From positions 1 to 64,000 of the forward strand of contig CALGYZ010000065.1 of NCBI GenBank assembly GCA_937934645.1: a DNA stretch of 64,000 nt. Reading direction: 5' to 3'. The notes beneath the pieces are model-generated. The model saw only the letters and a list, made by a program, of their open reading frames with translations, was not told the origin of the DNA and made no database searches. Position 1 is the first letter of the stretch. Each line of letters opens with the position of its first letter. Below are positions 44,648 to 54,899 of this stretch, piece after piece. Position numbers and translations under genes: made by a program. The stretch comes from an uncultured Bacillaceae bacterium. GTDB taxonomy: Bacteria > Bacillota > Bacilli > Bacillales > Caldibacillaceae.

Positions 44648-44960
44648 GAAGTAAATGTTGCTTATTACGGTTTTAGACTCATCACTTATGCTGTGTTTAA
44701 CTATATATTTTTGACATCTTTTTTAAATCAGCCCATAAAGTGGGAAATGCTTTTCTCCGGGCAATTATCCCCGCTACGTTGATTGTGCTTGTCATGGAAG
44801 TCATCGTGCATTTTCCCAATTTACCTGGCTGGATCAAATTGAACTCGCCGCGATGGTACGGCAGTTGCCGATTCTCGTTGTTGGTGTACTTGCTTATTTT
44901 ATCTCTGTTTATTTTGGATACAAAGCTTCAGTCAGGCGGTTTGAACGGGTGGATTTATAA
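44648..44960 (+). pseudogene. C-terminal remnant of an ABC-2-type permease
   Basis: Frames in turn read EVNVAYYGFRLITYAVFNYI, AIIPATLIVLVMEVIVHFPN and VRQLPILVVGVLAYFISVYF up to FERVDL and a stop at 44958. The last part is typical of multi-span ABC export permeases. At least two frameshifts are needed and the 5' half is absent. 44961-45182 has only weak coding-like scraps (TGGKDSRAERALKKITRSEK) that I cannot place. Confidence 0.6.
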
Positions 44961-45182
44961 AGGATAAATCAAATGAAAGAAAGATGCCTTCCACAAGCCC
45001 CACGCCCGGAAATATGTGAAATCATTTGAGGAGAAAGTAAATGATTGGAGTATCATCAAGCAATACATTAAATATTTTTCCATAACAGCACTCATCCCAA
45101 CCGGTGGAAAAGACAGCCGGGCAGAACGGGCTTTGAAGAAAATAACCAGGTCCGAAAAATGGAACCCGGCATGTTCATTTTT

Positions 45183-45866
45183 CTATACCTTATTCATTTC
45201 CTCTACAAACCGGCTTGTAATTTGCTGCGGACGGGTGATGGCACCGCCGACGACTACGGAGTGGGCACCGAGTTCGAGAACCCTTCTTGCCATTTCCGGT
45301 GTCAAAATATTTCCTTCGGCAATGACCGGTATGGAAACTTTTTGTACCACGGCTTTGAAAAATTCAAAATCGTGATCATACAGCTTTCTTCCTTCTGTCT
45401 CCTCTGTATATCCGTACAGGGTTGTTGATATACAATCAAATCCCAATTTTTCCGCATGCACGGCTTCTTCCAATGTGGATATATCTGCCATGATCTGCAC
45501 TTGCGGATATTGTTTTTTCACATAGGAAACTAAATCTGCCAGTGTTTCACCGCCTGGCCGTTTCCGGAATGTTGCATCCATTGCCATCATTTCACAGCCT
45601 GATTCTGCCAATTCGTCAATTTCCTTTTTGGTCGGTGTAATATAGACTTCACTACTGGGATCCTCCCGTTTCACAATCCCGATGACCGGAAGATCAACTT
45701 CCTTTTTAATCGCAATAATATCCGGTTTCGTATTGGCGCGGATACCTGCAGCGCCGCCCATTTTGGCGGCAAGAGCCATTTTTGCCATGAAAATGGAACC
45801 GTGGAGCGGCTCATTTTCCAAAGCCTGACAGGAAACAACAAGCTTTTCTCTAATTTTCTGCAGCAT
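45183..45866 (-). CDS. nanE: N-acetylmannosamine-6-phosphate 2-epimerase
   Basis: Starting at ATG 45866 (AAAGGTGAT upstream) the product is 227 aa. It has VVSCQALENEPLHGS, GGAAGIRAN, VIGIVKR, MMAMDATFRKRP, DCISTTLYGYTEE and IPVIAEGNILTPE, the NanE TIM-barrel signatures including the catalytic lysine in GIVKR. It converts ManNAc-6-P to GlcNAc-6-P in sialic acid or ManNAc use. No nanA, nanK or transporter lies next to it. The ROK kinase at 16 kb is far away. Confidence 0.92.
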   Translation of the reverse strand: MLQKIREKLVVSCQALENEPLHGSIFMAKMALAAKMGGAAGIRANTKPDIIAIKKEVDLPVIGIVKREDPSSEVYITPTKKEIDELAESGCEMMAMDATFRKRPGGETLADLVSYVKKQYPQVQIMADISTLEEAVHAEKLGFDCISTTLYGYTEETEGRKLYDHDFEFFKAVVQKVSIPVIAEGNILTPEMARRVLELGAHSVVVGGAITRPQQITSRFVEEMNKV

Positions 45867-46208
45867 ATAATCACCTTTCGTTTTCAGCATAATCCGAATA
45901 TTCCATAATCCAATAGTATCCGGTAAAAACTATTGTCATTCATTTATATTATTTATTTTGTTCAGCCTTTTCAAAGAATCTATTGATTCATCCATCCACA
46001 TCAACTTGCAGACTTGGTTGGAATTTCACTCATTGTACCACGAATAAACAGAAAAATTCATTATACTTTTTAAATAAAACTGAAATCTTATCTTTTACAG
46101 ATGATGCTTATGCCTGAATAAACAGCTTTCTAATAGACAATTAAAATGGAAAAAGTATACAATATATATGAAACATTTAAAAAACAAAAGGGAAGGGAGA
46201 ATTTTCAT

Positions 46209-46685
46209 ATGGATCCAAATGCAAAGAAAACGGCATTACGGGGAATTACATATGGCTTGTATTTGGTTGGCACAAAGGATGAAAATGGGGTAAACGCTTC
46301 CACAGTTAACTGGGTCACACAAACATCCTTTGAACCGCCTTTGGTTGTTGTTGCAGCTAAGAAAGACAGCAAAACGCAAACTCAAATGGAAAAAGAGAAA
46401 GTATTCTCGGTCAATATTCTGGAAACAGGTAATGTTAAAATGGCTACAGCGTTTTTTAAACCTGTTGAGCCGGAAGGAAACAAGTTGGGCGGATATGAAT
46501 TTTATACAGAAGAAACAGGATGCCCGATCTTTAAAGATGCTTTGAGTTTCTTTGAATGTAAAGTAGTCGATAAAGTTGAGAAGGGCGACCACTACATTTA
46601 TGTTGGTGAAGTCATTAATGCAGGGGTTCACCGTGAAGGTGATCCGTTGACATTGAAAGAAACCGGATTCTATTATGGCGGATAA
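46209..46685 (+). CDS. Flavin reductase-like FMN-binding split-barrel protein
   Basis: ATG 46209 follows GGGAAGGGAG; the product is 158 aa. YGLYLVGTKDENGVNASTVN, PPLVVVAAKKDSKT and FSVNIL are the flavin reductase-domain motifs, and the C-terminal YIYVGEVINAG strand completes the barrel. Such proteins reduce FMN/FAD or act as NADH-dependent small reductases. The frame extends 21 codons upstream, but the ribosome site supports the shorter form. It is a single gene with a terminator. Confidence 0.87.
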   Translation: MDPNAKKTALRGITYGLYLVGTKDENGVNASTVNWVTQTSFEPPLVVVAAKKDSKTQTQMEKEKVFSVNILETGNVKMATAFFKPVEPEGNKLGGYEFYTEETGCPIFKDALSFFECKVVDKVEKGDHYIYVGEVINAGVHREGDPLTLKETGFYYGG

Positions 46686-46710
46686 AGATAATCTTGATGG
46701 ACGAGATATG

Positions 46711-46743
46711 TAGAAAGCCGGCCGAACGGTCCGGCTTTCTTTA
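46711..46743 (+). terminator. Terminator of the flavin reductase gene
   Basis: AGAAAGCCGG pairs with CCGGCTTTCT, followed by TTAT. Confidence 0.85.
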
Positions 46744-46863
46744 TGCTTGCCGGAATAAGTTTAATGTATTAACGCGTCCGGGTTCAACTTTCTTTTCCCA
46801 GGGTGATTTGAAACATAAAAAGAATTTGGAAAAAATTCAATTTTATTTAATTAAGACTTTTGA

Positions 46864-46934
46864 TTGTGATATATTTAACATGAAGCGTTTTACAGGAATT
46901 ATATTTTTTAATACAATTGTGAAATTGTTAACAA
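46864..46934. promoter_or_regulatory. Two tandem Rex-like sites
   Basis: TTGTGATATATTTAACAT (46864-46881) and TTGTGAAATTGTTAACAA (46917-46934) share TTGTGA-N6-TTAACA. The Rex box is TTGTGAA-N4-TTCACAA, so the second copy differs by one base in its right half. They lie 27-98 bases before the dehydrogenase-like gene, suggesting NADH/NAD+-dependent control. Confidence 0.45.
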
Positions 46935-46961
46935 AGACATATTGAAAGGATGACGGGTTTC

Positions 46962-48179
46962 ATGAAGGTTGTTATTTTAGGTGCTGGTGCAGGAATGGCA
47001 TTACCAACAATCAAATTTTTGGCAAAATATGCAAAATTGTCAAAGTTGGTTTTGGCAGATTTAAATATTGATGCGGTAAACCAAGTTGCAAAAGACTTAA
47101 ATAGCGATAAAGTTGAAACAACCAGTGTGGATATTTCGGATATTGACGCCCTGAAAAAATTAGTAGAAGGCTCCGATTTAGTTATGAACTTTGTTGGCCC
47201 GTATTATAAATTCGGAACGAAAACCCTGGAAACGATCATCGACGCAAAAGTCAACTATGTCGACATTTGTGACGAAGGCGATGTGACAGAAGAAGCATTA
47301 AAACTGGATGAAAAAGCGAAAGAAAATGGCGTTACTGCTTTAATCGGACTTGGCATGTCCCCGGGAATGACCAATGTTCTTGCAAAATTCGGATCGGATG
47401 CACTGGATGAAACAGATGAAATACACACTCATTGGGTTCTCGATGAAAAAGACCTTGGTGCCGGTGCTGTTACCCTGCACTTATTCCATTCGATCAACGG
47501 AGAAAAACCAACCTTTGCCGATGGGGAAGTAAAATATATTAAAGGCTTCCAAGAAGAAGATCATTTAACAGCTGATTTTGGTGAAAACATTGGAAAAGTA
47601 AATGTGTTCCATCTCGGACACCCTGAGCCGATCTCGATTCCGAAAAATATCCCTGGAGTGAAAAAGGTTGCCAACCGCGGCGGATTTACCCCCGAAATGT
47701 TGAGCCTGTTCTTCAGAATCATGGGAGAATACGGCTTTGTAAAAGAAGAACCGATTGAAGTAAGAGGAATAGAGGTTCAGGCTCCGGAATTTGCTTTAAC
47801 CGTCTTAAACAATTATCTGGAAGAGAAGTATTCTGAAGCTAATGAAGAACCGGTGTTTTCCATTCAAGTGATCGTAACCGGTAAAAAAGACGGTAAAGAT
47901 GTAAAATATACCTTTACAAAAATAGGACAGGACGATATGGCAATCCTTACTTCACTTCCGGCAGCAGCAGGAGCCGTACAAATTCTGGAAGGAAAAATGA
48001 ATCAACCCGGAGTCAATGCTCCTGAATGCCTGAATGCAAAAGAATTTATTGAATACTTAACAGAAATTGACTATATCAACGAAAAAAGTAATTACCGCGT
48101 CGAAAGACAAATCGGTGATGAAGTTGTAACAGGAACAATCCTGGATAAAGATAAATTCCCGGAATTATACGGGAAGTGA
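46962..48179 (+). CDS. Saccharopine-dehydrogenase-like NAD(P)-binding protein
   Basis: The 405-aa protein (ATG 46962; an earlier ATG at 46950 overlaps the ribosome site) begins KVVILGAGAGMALPTIKFLA, then LADLNIDAVNQVA and MNFVGPYYKFG, the Lys9-type Rossmann fold. GLGMSPGMTNVLAKF and the C-terminal alpha/beta domain fit saccharopine/carboxynorspermidine dehydrogenase relatives. The reaction probably involves an NAD(P)-linked secondary amine, but lysine or polyamine context genes are absent. Two Rex-like sites upstream suggest redox control. Confidence 0.87.
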   Translation: MKVVILGAGAGMALPTIKFLAKYAKLSKLVLADLNIDAVNQVAKDLNSDKVETTSVDISDIDALKKLVEGSDLVMNFVGPYYKFGTKTLETIIDAKVNYVDICDEGDVTEEALKLDEKAKENGVTALIGLGMSPGMTNVLAKFGSDALDETDEIHTHWVLDEKDLGAGAVTLHLFHSINGEKPTFADGEVKYIKGFQEEDHLTADFGENIGKVNVFHLGHPEPISIPKNIPGVKKVANRGGFTPEMLSLFFRIMGEYGFVKEEPIEVRGIEVQAPEFALTVLNNYLEEKYSEANEEPVFSIQVIVTGKKDGKDVKYTFTKIGQDDMAILTSLPAAAGAVQILEGKMNQPGVNAPECLNAKEFIEYLTEIDYINEKSNYRVERQIGDEVVTGTILDKDKFPELYGK

Positions 48180-48210
48180 ACTGTAACAACCGAATAACCC
48201 GTTAAATATC

Positions 48211-48246
48211 AATCCTCTCCGGCAAATCATGCGGAGAGGATTTTTA
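48211..48246 (+). terminator. Terminator of the saccharopine-dehydrogenase-like gene
   Basis: AATCCTCTCCG and CGGAGAGGATT form a perfect 11-base stem, followed by TTTT. Confidence 0.92.
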
Positions 48247-48488
48247 TATGAAGAAAATTCATGATAAAAGCCCCGGCTTACAAGCCAAAAAAGCCCGGGT
48301 TGTTTGTCGCATTATTTTAATACAAATTTTAGAAAGTTTTTTTACAGTTTCAATCATTTCGCAGACCCTTTTATTATTTAGATTTATTAAACAATATACA
48401 TAGAACATATTTGAATTTTGAAATATAAATTACGAATAATATAAATATGGAATTTAGCTCTAACAGAAATATTTTTCAGGAGGATTAA

Positions 48489-48929
48489 ATGAATCAGGAG
48501 ACAGAAATCCAAGCAATATACAAACAACTAATAAATGCATGGAATCATCGTGACGCCCGTAGAATGGCCGGGTTATTTACAGAGGATGGCGTGATGATTG
48601 GATTTGATGGAAGTATATCCGTTGGCAGCGAAGAAATTTTTAAACATTTGAATTCGATATTTACAGACCATCCGACAGGTCAATTTGTCAACAAGGTTAA
48701 AGATGTAAAAAATCTGAGCTCTGATATAGCCATGTTAAGAGCAATTGCCGGAATGATTCCTGCGAATCAATCGGACATTAAACCGGAATTAAATACACAT
48801 CATACGTTAATTGCCGTAAACAAGGATAACCATTGGTATATCCAATTGTTCCAAAATACCCCGGCCCAGTTTCACGGCAGGCCGAAGTTGGTTAAGCAAA
48901 TGACAGAGGAATTGAGGAAACTAATGTAA
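48489..48929 (+). CDS. SnoaL/DUF4440-like NTF2-fold protein (SgcJ/EcaC type)
   Basis: The 146-aa protein has the NTF2-like opening ETEIQAIYKQLINAWNHRDARRMAGLFTEDG (read in parts), then a SVGSEEIFKHLNSIF helix and the HHTLIAVNKDNHWYIQLFQN strands. The domain is a small cone-shaped barrel that binds diverse ligands; most members have no known reaction. AGGAGG precedes the ATG. It is monocistronic. Confidence 0.85.
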   Translation: MNQETEIQAIYKQLINAWNHRDARRMAGLFTEDGVMIGFDGSISVGSEEIFKHLNSIFTDHPTGQFVNKVKDVKNLSSDIAMLRAIAGMIPANQSDIKPELNTHHTLIAVNKDNHWYIQLFQNTPAQFHGRPKLVKQMTEELRKLM

Positions 48930-48969
48930 GTGGCAAACAACGCATGATGTATTTTTTATAAATTTGGGT

Positions 48970-49530
48970 CTATACATCAATTTTTTTAATGATTTTGGCC
49001 GGATTTCCGCCCACGACTACATGATCCGGTACATCTTTCGTTACGACTGAACCGGAAGCAACAACGACATTGTCGCCTATGGTTACCCCCGGGTTGATGA
49101 TCGCCCTGCCCCCGATCCAAACATTATTTCCAATTGTCACCGGTTTTGCGTATTCTTTACCTGTATTCCGTTCAGCGGGGTGGAGTGGATGCAATACAGT
49201 ATAGATGTGTACTCCGGGTCCAAGAAAACAATTATCGCCGATTCGGACTTCGCCGACATCTAAAATGGTACAGTCGAAGTTGGCAAAAAAGTTTTCTCCG
49301 ACGTGTGTATTATAACCGTAATCAAAACGGATATTTGGCTCCATATATACATTTTCCCCGGTTGAACCGAGGAACTCTTGTAATAATTTTGTGCGCTTTT
49401 CCGTTTCTGTTTCCAAAGTTTGATTATAAATTCTCACTTTTCGTCTTGCTTCTTCACGTTCCTTCACTAATAAAGGATCGGCAGGATTATAAAGCTCTCC
49501 GGATAACATTTTTTCTTTTTCTGTCTTCAT
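48970..49530 (-). CDS. maa: Sugar O-acetyltransferase (maltose acetyltransferase-type, left-handed beta-helix)
   Basis: ATG 49530 follows TGAGGTG; the product is 186 aa. The N-terminal Mac domain (EKEKMLSGELYNPADPLL) is followed by hexapeptide repeats (NTHVGENFFANFDC, VRIGDNCFLGPGVHIYTVLH with the catalytic His, KPVTIGNNVWIGGRAII, VTIGDNVVVASGSVV). It transfers acetyl from acetyl-CoA to maltose, glucose or other sugars, probably as detoxification. The gene is complete. The symbol follows the family name and is not proof of maltose preference. Confidence 0.9.
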   Translation of the reverse strand: MKTEKEKMLSGELYNPADPLLVKEREEARRKVRIYNQTLETETEKRTKLLQEFLGSTGENVYMEPNIRFDYGYNTHVGENFFANFDCTILDVGEVRIGDNCFLGPGVHIYTVLHPLHPAERNTGKEYAKPVTIGNNVWIGGRAIINPGVTIGDNVVVASGSVVTKDVPDHVVVGGNPAKIIKKIDV

Positions 49531-49771
49531 TAAGCACACCTCATTATTATATTAATAAAATTTTTACAGAAAGTTGACCTAAAAATTCAATATAAATAAG
49601 TATATGATAACATAAATTATATATCACTATAATATTGTAAATCCGATAAGTTTCCGGATGAAAAAAGCTCTGCAAGTTGCATTGTTCAACCTGCAGAACT
49701 TAAAACAACCATTACCGAATTCATTCGATCGGATTGATCAAAGATGAACAATATTCTGTCTGATTGATTCA

Positions 49772-50809
49772 TCAAATCATGAAAAAAGTAATAACGGATA
49801 GGGTAATGGAAACGATAAAGATAATCATCACCGGAACGAGTGCTTTTTGCCGGAGATCACGCAAGTTAATGTTCAGTCCGAGTCCCACCATAGCTGCAGT
49901 CATGAGGAATGTAGCAGATGAAGAAATCCCGTCCATGATTTTTAATGCCAGAGGAATCGATTTTGCAGATATATAACTTCCGACCAGGCTCATCGCAATA
50001 AAACCGGCCAAAAACCAGGGAAATTCAATTTTGGCATCCATCTGCCGGATTTCATGTTTCTTTGTTATGAAATATACGAGAATGAGCGCAAAGGGAATAA
50101 GGAGAAGGACACGTCCCAGCTTGGCTACCAGGGCCATTGCCAGTCCGTCCGCTCCTGCCGGTGCTCCGGCTAAAGTTACATGGGCGATTTCATGGAGGCT
50201 TAATCCGCTCCAGATTCCATATTCTTCAGGTGTTAAAGGAAGAAACGGACGCAAAATGGTATACGTAATGGCAAAAACCGTTCCGGTCAGAGCGATGATC
50301 CCCACCGACATGGCTGTATCTTCCTCTTTTGATTTAATTATTGAGGAAACGACGGCAATGGCTGCCGCACCGCAAATTCCCGTTCCTGCCCCGAGAAGAA
50401 AGGTAATCGCGGGATCCGCTTTGAACCGTTTTCCAAGCCAAACCATGGCTGTAACGGCAAAGATGATCACAATCGCATCTTTGACGAGTAAACTTAAACC
50501 CTGATCTAAAATAACTCCGATATTTAATTTTAAGCCGTACAGAATGATGGCGAAACGCAATAATTTTTTGGAAGAAAATTGAATGCCCTTCCGGATCCGG
50601 ACAGGGTAGCCAAACAATTGTCTGTAAAGGACCGCCATAAAAATAGCACAGGCCATGGGCCCGATGCGATTAAATCCCGGTAATACGGCTAGTCCGTAAC
50701 CGAGTACGGCGATAATCATTGTAAAACCAATACCGCCCAGCCATAATGGGATTGCCGGTCCATGGGTGTATGCCTTTTGCTGTTCAATTTTGTTTTCCAA
50801 AGTTGTCAC
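49772..50809 (-). CDS. YeiH/UPF0324-family membrane protein (putative sulfate exporter)
   Basis: The 345-aa protein has about ten helices. FAIILYGLKLNIGVIL, LLGAGTGICGAAAIAVVSS, WSGLSLHEIAHVTLAGAPAG and LMTAAMVGLGLNINL are the family's conserved stretches. It is divergent from a LysR gene, the arrangement seen for yeiH-yeiE and similar pairs linked to sulfur compounds. The transport substrate is not proven for the family. TGAGAGGTG precedes the ATG. The gene is intact although its likely regulator is frameshifted. Confidence 0.88.
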   Translation of the reverse strand: MTTLENKIEQQKAYTHGPAIPLWLGGIGFTMIIAVLGYGLAVLPGFNRIGPMACAIFMAVLYRQLFGYPVRIRKGIQFSSKKLLRFAIILYGLKLNIGVILDQGLSLLVKDAIVIIFAVTAMVWLGKRFKADPAITFLLGAGTGICGAAAIAVVSSIIKSKEEDTAMSVGIIALTGTVFAITYTILRPFLPLTPEEYGIWSGLSLHEIAHVTLAGAPAGADGLAMALVAKLGRVLLLIPFALILVYFITKKHEIRQMDAKIEFPWFLAGFIAMSLVGSYISAKSIPLALKIMDGISSSATFLMTAAMVGLGLNINLRDLRQKALVPVMIIFIVSITLSVITFFMI

Positions 50810-50915
50810 CTCTCATTTATAGCTTACCGGAGATCCTTTTATTAGAAAAATAAATATATATAATGGTGATGATAAGTAAAAACTTATACAGATACTTTTT
50901 AAGGAGAGTTTTATT

Positions 50916-51817
50916 ATGGACCGGCATTTAGAGGTATTTATCAAAGTGGTGGAAAAGGAGAATTTTCCGAAGGCCGGGGAAGAACTGCATATGAGCCAGC
51001 CTGCAGTCAGTCAATATATTAAGGATTTCGAGGAAACCCTTGGCACACGGTTGCTAGAAAGAAGTAACCGGTATGTATACATGAATAAGGCGGGAGAAAT
51101 TGTATACCGGTATGCGAAAGAGATCCTGGCACTTTACGGGAAAATGCAACTGTCACTGGATGAGCTCACCAATCATGCCGGCGGGCCTTTATCGATCGGG
51201 GCCAGCTATACGTTCGGCGAATATATATTGCCCCGGGTCATTGCCAAGCTGCGGGAAAAGTATCCACTTGTTTTACCGGGGGTGAAAATCGGAAATACAC
51301 AACAAATTATAGAATTGGTGGATACACATCAAATTGATATCGGTATTATTGAGGGCAGCTTTCACCATGATAAGCTGTATTCGAAAGTGATTGCTTTTGA
51401 TGAAATGTATATCGTTGCTTCCCCCGGTCATCCTAGCGTAAATGATCCGGAAAGTGTACGGTCGATCTCGGATTTAAAGGATGAAATGTGGATTTTAAGG
51501 GAAAAAGGTTCAGGAACGAGGGAAGCGGCGGAAAAGCTGTTTGAATTGTATAATATCAATCCGGGAAACATTATGGAATTCGGCAGTACGCAATTAATTA
51601 AAGAATCCGTTAAAAAAGGCTGGGGATCTCACTGTTATCAAAATGGGCCATTGAAAATGAACAAAGGGACGGCACCATCCGGAAAATCCCCGTCCTGGAG
51701 CTGCCATTCAAACGGGCATTTTCCATTGTGACACACACGCTGTACCAAACGAAAACATTAAAAGCTTTTATTGAAACATTGATGGATACGGTAGGGCAGT
51801 TAGAAGAACAGAGATAA
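50916..51817 (+). pseudogene. LysR-family regulator (YeiE/CysL-like), frameshifted near the C-terminus
   Basis: The first 235 codons are normal: HTH (FPKAGEELHMSQPAVSQYIKDFE), IGASYTFGEYILPRVIA and DIGIIEGSFHHDKL. Near 51620 the frame leaves the family (GWGSHCYQNG...) and stops at 51731. One frame over, the expected end appears: ISLLSKWAIENEQRDGTIRK, PVLELPFKRAFSIVTHTLY and LMDTVGQLEEQR to TAA 51815. A single indel in the GGCTGGGG run explains it. The broken protein keeps its DNA-binding domain. It should regulate the divergent yeiH-like gene. Confidence 0.88.
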
Positions 51818-51873
51818 TAGTGCCGGAAATTTAGAACTTCCGGCAAGCGATAACTCAGGATTTTTTGATACAG

Positions 51874-53046
51874 TTAAGAACCCCTATGATTCACAATATC
51901 GCTCTTTCCCCTGCTACGTTCTCTTTGCAAAGAAACGAAAGCTGTTCCGAGGGAAAGGGCTACAAAACATGCACCTATGAAGGGATTTAATTTAATTGAT
52001 AACAAATCCACAACGAAACTGCCTGTAAATGTACCCAAAGCAATCCCTAAATGCAGGGCGGAATTATTTAAACTTTGCTGGATTTCGGCTGTTTTCGGCG
52101 CGATTTGGACCAGGTGGCTTTGAATTGGCGGTGTAATTGACCAGCTTAAAATTCCCCAGACGACTAACAATAACCAGAAGATTCCGCCCGTTGTAAACGG
52201 AATAGTAAGTAAACAGGCAATCAGGAGAACAATAACATTAAGTAATGTCCGCTTTGTGCCGAATTTGTCGGCTGAAATCCCGGAAATTCCGCCGCCGCTG
52301 AAAGCTGCAGCACCATAGACAAAATAAACCAAGGTGATCAAAGCACCGTCAAATCCTCTTGTTGATATGACAAATGGCGTTAAGTATCCGTACAGTGTAA
52401 AATGTCCGGCCATGAAGAGAAATGTTGTCAAATGGGCGGATATAATCTTCTTATCTTTTAAAGCTGCAACCTGTTGTTTAAGCGGAACAGGAGCACTTGT
52501 CCCGACCTCTCCAAAAAACAGGATGACACCAATTAAAAGGAGGATGGACAATACTGCGATTAATATAAACGGACTCCGCCAGCCGAACATATGCCCCATG
52601 CTTACGCCTAGTGGCAGTCCAAGAACAATTGCACCGCTGATTCCCATAACAACATGGCCGATCGCTCGGCCGCGGTATTCAGGTTTAGAGATAGCCGCAG
52701 CCAAAGTTAAGCAAAGTACAGTGAGCAAGGCTCCGCTGGCTGCAGAAATGATTCGTGATACTAGCAGGACAGCGTAAGACGTACTAAACACAGCCAAAAT
52801 ACTTCCGGCAAGAAAGGCGGCCAGTGCAATGATGATTAAACGTTTTCTGTCCGCCTTGCCGGATAAATATAAAAGAACCGGTCCGCTTATACCAAAGACG
52901 AGCGCAAACATGGTAATCAGCAATCCGGCTTGTCCGATGCTTACGCCTAAATCTTCCGCAACTAAATCCAAAATTCCTCCGATGATTAATTCAACTATAC
53001 CCACTACAAAGGCTATGAGTGTTAAAAGGTATACCCGCTTATCCAA
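51874..53046 (-). CDS. MFS drug/sugar efflux transporter (DHA1, 12 TM)
   Basis: I start at TTG 53046, nine bases after CGAAGGGGGGGG; the open frame extends 25 codons further but without a ribosome site. The 390-aa product has 12 helices, with the motif GKADRKRLIIIALAAF between TM2 and TM3 and VSRIISAASGALLTVLC, LPLGVSMGHMFGWRSPF in the DHA1/AraJ manner. Such proteins expel sugars or drugs with protons. The C-terminal tail is short and basic. It has no obvious operon partner. The G9 run in its ribosome site may make expression phase-variable, though not the frame. Confidence 0.85.
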   Translation of the reverse strand: MDKRVYLLTLIAFVVGIVELIIGGILDLVAEDLGVSIGQAGLLITMFALVFGISGPVLLYLSGKADRKRLIIIALAAFLAGSILAVFSTSYAVLLVSRIISAASGALLTVLCLTLAAAISKPEYRGRAIGHVVMGISGAIVLGLPLGVSMGHMFGWRSPFILIAVLSILLLIGVILFFGEVGTSAPVPLKQQVAALKDKKIISAHLTTFLFMAGHFTLYGYLTPFVISTRGFDGALITLVYFVYGAAAFSGGGISGISADKFGTKRTLLNVIVLLIACLLTIPFTTGGIFWLLLVVWGILSWSITPPIQSHLVQIAPKTAEIQQSLNNSALHLGIALGTFTGSFVVDLLSIKLNPFIGACFVALSLGTAFVSLQRERSRGKSDIVNHRGS

Positions 53047-53450
53047 CGGATTCGTCCCCCCCCTTCGAATTATAAGTTCATTTCCATTAAACGGTAACTT
53101 TCCTTGAAAGCGCAGGTACAATTATATCATTTACTGTCCGGTTCATTAAAGAAACAGAATGCCGGGAAGAGTTCCCTTTTCAGAACCCGGATGATCCCTT
53201 GGTTATTTCTAAATCGCTGTATAATTTACCGAATAATTTAACAACTTTTTTACAATAAAACGATTTTACTATATAAGACCAAAGAAAGGCTATGTTAAAA
53301 AAGTGTCAGAACTCAAATAATAAATATTTTTGGTGTTTTTTTAAAGTTATTAATATAAACATATTGCAAATATATTATATTATTATTAAAATATTTAAAT
53401 AACCAATAATAGAGAAAATATTCTAAAAAACAGAAAAGGGGGTATATCAA

Positions 53451-54817
53451 TTGGGAAAATTAAATGTGGAAAAGATTATTGCTGAAAATAAATTTAACCG
53501 TTTTCATTTCTGGCTGATCTTTTGGAGTTTCATCATTATCTTGTTTGATGGATATGATATCGTCGTTTATGGAACAGCAGTTCCCGTTTTAATCGAAGAA
53601 TGGGGATTGTCCTCTGTTGAAGCGGGCGCAATGGGAAGTGCCGGCTTGTTCGGTATGTTGTTCGGAGCTGTTTTGCTTGGCATGATAGCCGACCGCTTTG
53701 GAAAAAAGAAAGTGGTTATTTTATCTATATTGCTGTTTAGTGTGTTTACTTTTCTTTGTGGTCTGGCGGGAAGCCCTTCGCAGTTTACAGTTTATCGCTT
53801 CCTGGCTGGATTAGGTTTAGGCGGAGTTATGCCAAACGTCATTGCGATCTGTACCGAATATGCACCTGCCCGGTTGCGGAGTTTTGTTATTTCATTTGTG
53901 CTCGTTGCTTATTCCATCGGCGGGATGCTGGCGCCGGTCTTGGGTATCACATTAATGCCGCACTTCGGCTGGGACAGCCTGTTTTTGGTGGCGGGATTTC
54001 CATTGCTTCTGATTCCTGTATTGCTGAAGGTGATTCCTGAGTCGACTGCGTACCTTTTGCAAAAAGGGAAAAAAGATGACGTCATCCGTATACTTTCAAA
54101 AGTAGTGCCGGATGTTAGAATTTCCCGTGATGCGGATTTGACCGTAAGTGAGGTTGTCCAATCAAAAGTTCCGCTGATCGGTTTGTTTAAAAATAAACGG
54201 GCAAGAAGTACCATTCTTTTTTGGATTACATATTTTATGAGTTTACTAATGGTGTATGGATTAAATACCTGGTTGCCAAACTTAATGATTGAGGCGGGAT
54301 ATGGATTGAATTCAAGCCTTGCATTTTTAATGGTCCTGCAGGGCGGATCGATAATCGGGACGATTACAGTCGCCCATTTAAGCATGAAATACGACTTTAA
54401 GAAAATGCTGGCTTCGCTTTATGCCCTTGGTGCGGTTGCCATTGCACTTCTCGGTTTGGGCGGATATACGTTGTATATTTATTTGCTGGTCGGCATTGCG
54501 GGGGCAAGTTCAATCGGTGCCCAACATTTAATCCAGGCCTATGTTTCCCAATATTATCCTCCCAATATCCGTTCAACGGCCCTCGGGGTTGCTTCGGGAA
54601 TGGGACGGTTGGGCGGTTGCTGGGACCGGCGCTCGGAGGTATTCTTTTGTCTTTATCGACGCCCATTCAAATCAATTTCCTCGCATTTGCTGTTCCGGGA
54701 ATTATCGCCGCAATTGCATTGGCACTCGTACCAGGAGACAGGGCCTATGTTAACCAAATCAAAGCTTCTCCAGAATATGAAAATCAATATGATGTCAAAT
54801 CAGAAGCAGGAGTATGA
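53451..54817 (+). pseudogene. AAHS-family aromatic-acid:H+ symporter (PcaK/BenK-like), frameshifted at TM11-12
   Basis: A TTG start after AAAAGGGGG opens a protein with the AAHS signatures FDGYDIVVYGTAVPVL (the Asp/Tyr of TM1), GMIADRFGKKKVVI and FLAGLGLGGVMPNVIAICTE. The frame is normal to about 54615 and then reads GGCWDRRSEVFFCLYR. The proper end, LGPALGGILLSLSTPIQINF to YENQYDVKSEAGV, lies one frame over (stop 54815-54817). One indel in a G/C run is enough. It would import benzoate-like acids. No aromatic catabolic genes flank it except a frameshifted SDR. Confidence 0.88.
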
Positions 54818-54866
54818 CTTTGCAGGTTAATATCTAATTTTAAAATATATTCGAAAATAGAAGTAA

Positions 54867-54899
54867 AAAATCCTGTCCGGATTTGGACAGGATTTTTTT
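54867..54899 (+). terminator. Terminator of the AAHS transporter gene
   Basis: AAATCCTGTCC and GGACAGGATTT form a perfect stem with T7. Confidence 0.92.
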
